Shown here: in pieces, positions 61,693 to 64,000 of the stretch
Numbering within the stretch: position 1 is the first letter of the stretch
Layout of the letters: the number at the start of each line of letters is the position of its first letter
Origin: Halobacteriales archaeon QH_7_66_36
Lineage (GTDB): Archaea; Halobacteriota; Halobacteria; Halobacteriales; Haloarculaceae
Reading direction: 5' to 3'
NCBI GenBank assembly: GCA_003021175.1
Contig: PXQV01000001.1
Coordinates: 1,869 to 65,868 of the forward strand
DNA: 64,000 nt
Position numbers and translations under genes: made by a program
The notes under the pieces: model-generated
The model's input: only the letters and a program-made list of their open reading frames with translations
What the model was told of the DNA's origin: nothing
Database searches by the model: none

Positions 61693-63956
61693 AACTCGTC
61701 GTCAAGCCGATGCCGCAGGACAAGGCGGGGCGCGGTCTCGCGATGCTCGACCCCGACGCGATGAAGGAGTTGGGTGTCGAGAACGGCGACTACCTGCTCT
61801 TGAGCAAGGACGGCGGCCGCGCGGTTGCTCGCGCCTTCCCGAGCTACGAGGAAAGCGGGTCCGGCGTCATCCGGGTCGACGGGCGGCTTCGCTCGGAGGC
61901 GGGCGTCGGCGTCGACGACCGCGTCGAGATCGAGAAGGCCGACGTGAATCCGGCGAAGTCGATCACCGTCGCACTCCCCGCCAACCTCCGTATCCGGGGC
62001 AACATCGGCGGGCCCATCCGCGACAAACTCAGCGGGCAGGCAGTCACCCGCGGCCAACAGGTGCCCTTCTCCTTCGGCTTCGGTGCCTTCTCCTCGCGGG
62101 GCGGCCAGCAGATCCCGATGCAGATAGCCGAAACCGACCCGTCGGGAACGGTCGTCGTCACCGACTCGACGGAGGTGAACGTCTCCGAACAGCCGGCCGA
62201 ACAGATCGTCGGCGGCGAGACGGGCACCCAGCCCACCGAGGGCGGCACGCCGAACGTCACCTACGAGGACATCGGCGGGCTGGACGACGAACTCGAACAG
62301 GTACGCGAGATGATCGAGTTGCCGATGCGCCACCCGGAGCTGTTCCAGCAGCTCGGCATCGAGCCGCCGAAAGGCGTCCTGCTTCACGGCCCGCCCGGGA
62401 CCGGCAAGACGCTCATCGCCAAGGCCGTCGCCAACGAGATCGACGCGTACTTCACCGACATCTCCGGCCCGGAGATCATGTCGAAGTACTACGGCGAGAG
62501 CGAGGAACAGCTCCGCGAAATCTTCGAGGAAGCCGAAGAGAACGAGCCGGCCATCGTCTTCATCGACGAGATCGACTCCATCGCGCCCAAGCGGGGCGAG
62601 ACCTCCGGCGACGTGGAGCGGCGCGTCGTCGCACAGCTGCTCTCGATGATGGACGGGCTCGACGAGCGCGGACAGGTGACGGTCATCGCGGCGACGAACC
62701 GGGTGGACGCTATCGACCCGGCGCTGCGCCGCGGCGGCCGCTTCGACCGCGAGATCGAGGTCGGCATCCCGGACAAGCCGGGCCGCAAGGAGATCCTGCA
62801 GGTCCACACCCGTGGGATGCCGCTGGTGGACGGTATCGACCTCGACCAGTACGCCGAGTCCACGCACGGCTTCGTCGGCGCGGACCTCGAATCGCTGACG
62901 AAGGAGGCCGCGATGAACGCGCTCCGGCGCGTCAGGCCAGACCTCGATCTCGAAGCCGAGGAGATCGACGCCGAGGTGCTCGACAGCATCGAGGTCACCG
63001 AGCGCGACTTCAAGGACGCGCTGAAGAGCGTCGACCCGTCGGCGCTCCGCGAGGTGTTCGTCGAGGTTCCGGACGTGACGTGGAACGACGTGGGCGGGCT
63101 CGACGAGACGAAAGACCGGCTGCGGGAGACGATCCAGTGGCCGCTCGACTACCCGGAGGTGTTCGAGTCGATGGATCTCGACGCCGCCAAGGGCGTGCTG
63201 ATGTACGGCCCGCCCGGCACGGGGAAGACCCTGCTCGCGAAGGCCGTCGCCAACGAGGCCGAGAGCAACTTCATCTCCATCAAGGGGCCGGAGCTGCTCA
63301 ACAAGTACGTCGGCGAGTCGGAGAAGGGCGTCCGCGAGGTGTTCGAGAAAGCGCGGTCGAACGCGCCGACCGTGATCTTCTTCGACGAAATCGACGCCAT
63401 CGCCGGCCAGCGCGGCCGCAACATGGGCGATTCGGGCGTCGGCGAGCGTGTCGTCTCCCAGCTGCTGACGGAGCTCGACGGGCTCGAAGAGCTGGAGGAC
63501 GTGGTCGTGGTCGCCACGACCAACCGGCCGGACCTCATCGACTCGGCGCTGCTGCGGCCCGGGCGGCTCGACCGCCACGTCCACGTGCCGGTGCCCGACG
63601 AGGAGGCGCGCCGCGCCGTGTTCGCGGTCCACAGCCGCGACAAGCCGCTGGCCGACGACGTGGACCTCGACGAACTCGCGGCCAAGACCGACGGCTACGT
63701 CGGTGCAGACATCGAGGCCGTCTGCCGCGAGGCGTCGATGGCGGCGACCCGCGAGTTCATCAACAGCGTGGACCGCGACGACGCCGACCGCTCGGTCGGC
63801 AACGTCCGCGTCACGATGGCCCACTTCGAGCAGGCGCTCGACGAGGTGGGCGCGAGCGTCGACGACGAGACGCGGCGCCGCTACGATGACCTCGATGCCG
63901 GCGACTTCGGCACCGACGGCCCGGACGAGCCCGAAGTGTCGCGTACTTTCCAGTAA
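61689..63956 (+). CDS. cdc48: Cdc48/p97-type AAA+ ATPase
   Basis: This 755-aa unfoldase has an N domain (1-185, double-psi barrel plus second subdomain) and two AAA modules. D1 has Walker [10 protein letters not shown] and Walker [13 protein letters not shown]2 has YGPPGTGKT and [14 protein letters not shown] arginines are visible in [13 protein letters not shown] and [10 protein letters not shown] hydrophobic-Tyr-X proteasome-docking end is absent (ends SRTFQ). It unfolds proteins for degradation or disassembly. Confidence 0.96.
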   Translation: MKLVVKPMPQDKAGRGLAMLDPDAMKELGVENGDYLLLSKDGGRAVARAFPSYEESGSGVIRVDGRLRSEAGVGVDDRVEIEKADVNPAKSITVALPANLRIRGNIGGPIRDKLSGQAVTRGQQVPFSFGFGAFSSRGGQQIPMQIAETDPSGTVVVTDSTEVNVSEQPAEQIVGGETGTQPTEGGTPNVTYEDIGGLDDELEQVREMIELPMRHPELFQQLGIEPPKGVLLHGPPGTGKTLIAKAVANEIDAYFTDISGPEIMSKYYGESEEQLREIFEEAEENEPAIVFIDEIDSIAPKRGETSGDVERRVVAQLLSMMDGLDERGQVTVIAATNRVDAIDPALRRGGRFDREIEVGIPDKPGRKEILQVHTRGMPLVDGIDLDQYAESTHGFVGADLESLTKEAAMNALRRVRPDLDLEAEEIDAEVLDSIEVTERDFKDALKSVDPSALREVFVEVPDVTWNDVGGLDETKDRLRETIQWPLDYPEVFESMDLDAAKGVLMYGPPGTGKTLLAKAVANEAESNFISIKGPELLNKYVGESEKGVREVFEKARSNAPTVIFFDEIDAIAGQRGRNMGDSGVGERVVSQLLTELDGLEELEDVVVVATTNRPDLIDSALLRPGRLDRHVHVPVPDEEARRAVFAVHSRDKPLADDVDLDELAAKTDGYVGADIEAVCREASMAATREFINSVDRDDADRSVGNVRVTMAHFEQALDEVGASVDDETRRRYDDLDAGDFGTDGPDEPEVSRTFQ

Positions 63957-64000
63957 CGACGCGACCCGTCGGGCGGCGGCGTCACCGTTTTCACCCTGTG

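Noticed and set aside
61434-63824. 796-aa ORF antisense to cdc48
   Set aside because: Shadow ORF caused by codon bias of cdc48; no domain is recognisable.

Overview
The window is haloarchaeal DNA (class Halobacteria). Proteins are very acidic, GC is high, and the genes include archaeal TFB, RPA, Cdc48, Lrp/AsnC and PspA proteins, a bacterio-opsin-activator type regulator, PGF-CTERM surface proteins and halophile TnpB elements. Many genes have a TATA-like box about 25-35 nt before the start codon and little or no leader. I cannot name genus or species with confidence.

Bases 1 to about 24.7 kb look like an accessory region: lower and patchier GC, loose gene packing and many broken genes. It holds a 3' end of a Fic-family gene, a TFB and a plasmid-type OB-fold protein, two toxin-antitoxin pairs (PIN/UPF0175 and VapBC), a beta-CASP-like metallo-hydrolase flanked by two copies (one broken) of a small winged-helix-like gene, a chimeric replication-protein remnant, and a frameshifted MFS transporter. 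It also holds a large PAS/GAF/HTH regulator, a zinc-ribbon plus glutamate dehydrogenase operon, an amidase, an MGMT remnant, an MFS exporter, a nucleoside deaminase, a decayed IS5-like element in an HxlR-like remnant, and two dead tnpB genes. Between and inside these genes lie clusters of about 21-nt hairpins (9-bp stem, 3-nt loop, 5-8 nt spacers). Their stem sequences all differ while the architecture is constant.

From 24.87 kb to the end is dense core chromosome: dgcN-dgcA-like D-glutamate genes, thrS, a pspA plus membrane-protein pair, ppsA, several haloarchaea-specific proteins, a complete five-gene dipeptide/oligopeptide ABC transporter, a PGF-CTERM surface protein, carB, three secreted or membrane proteins sharing a domain, carA divergent from an Lrp-type regulator, idi, arfC, the rpa-rpap-rpe operon, an Lhr-type helicase, panB, and a small Hsp20-like protein fused in an operon to cdc48.

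The strongest oddities are: (1) the hairpin arrays at 7.6 kb, 22.5 kb (inside a tnpB), 23.2 kb and inside a structured repeat at 53.7 kb; (2) a peptide-binding protein whose usual C-terminal tail sits just after the signal peptide, as in a circular permutation; (3) two copies of a structured dispersed element (34.7 and 53.6 kb), one with a greatly expanded stem; (4) a ribbon-helix-helix gene coupled to tnpB with its own palindromic operator; (5) shared palindromic sites at carA and carB next to an Lrp gene; (6) a type-1 IPP isomerase without the usual catalytic cysteine.
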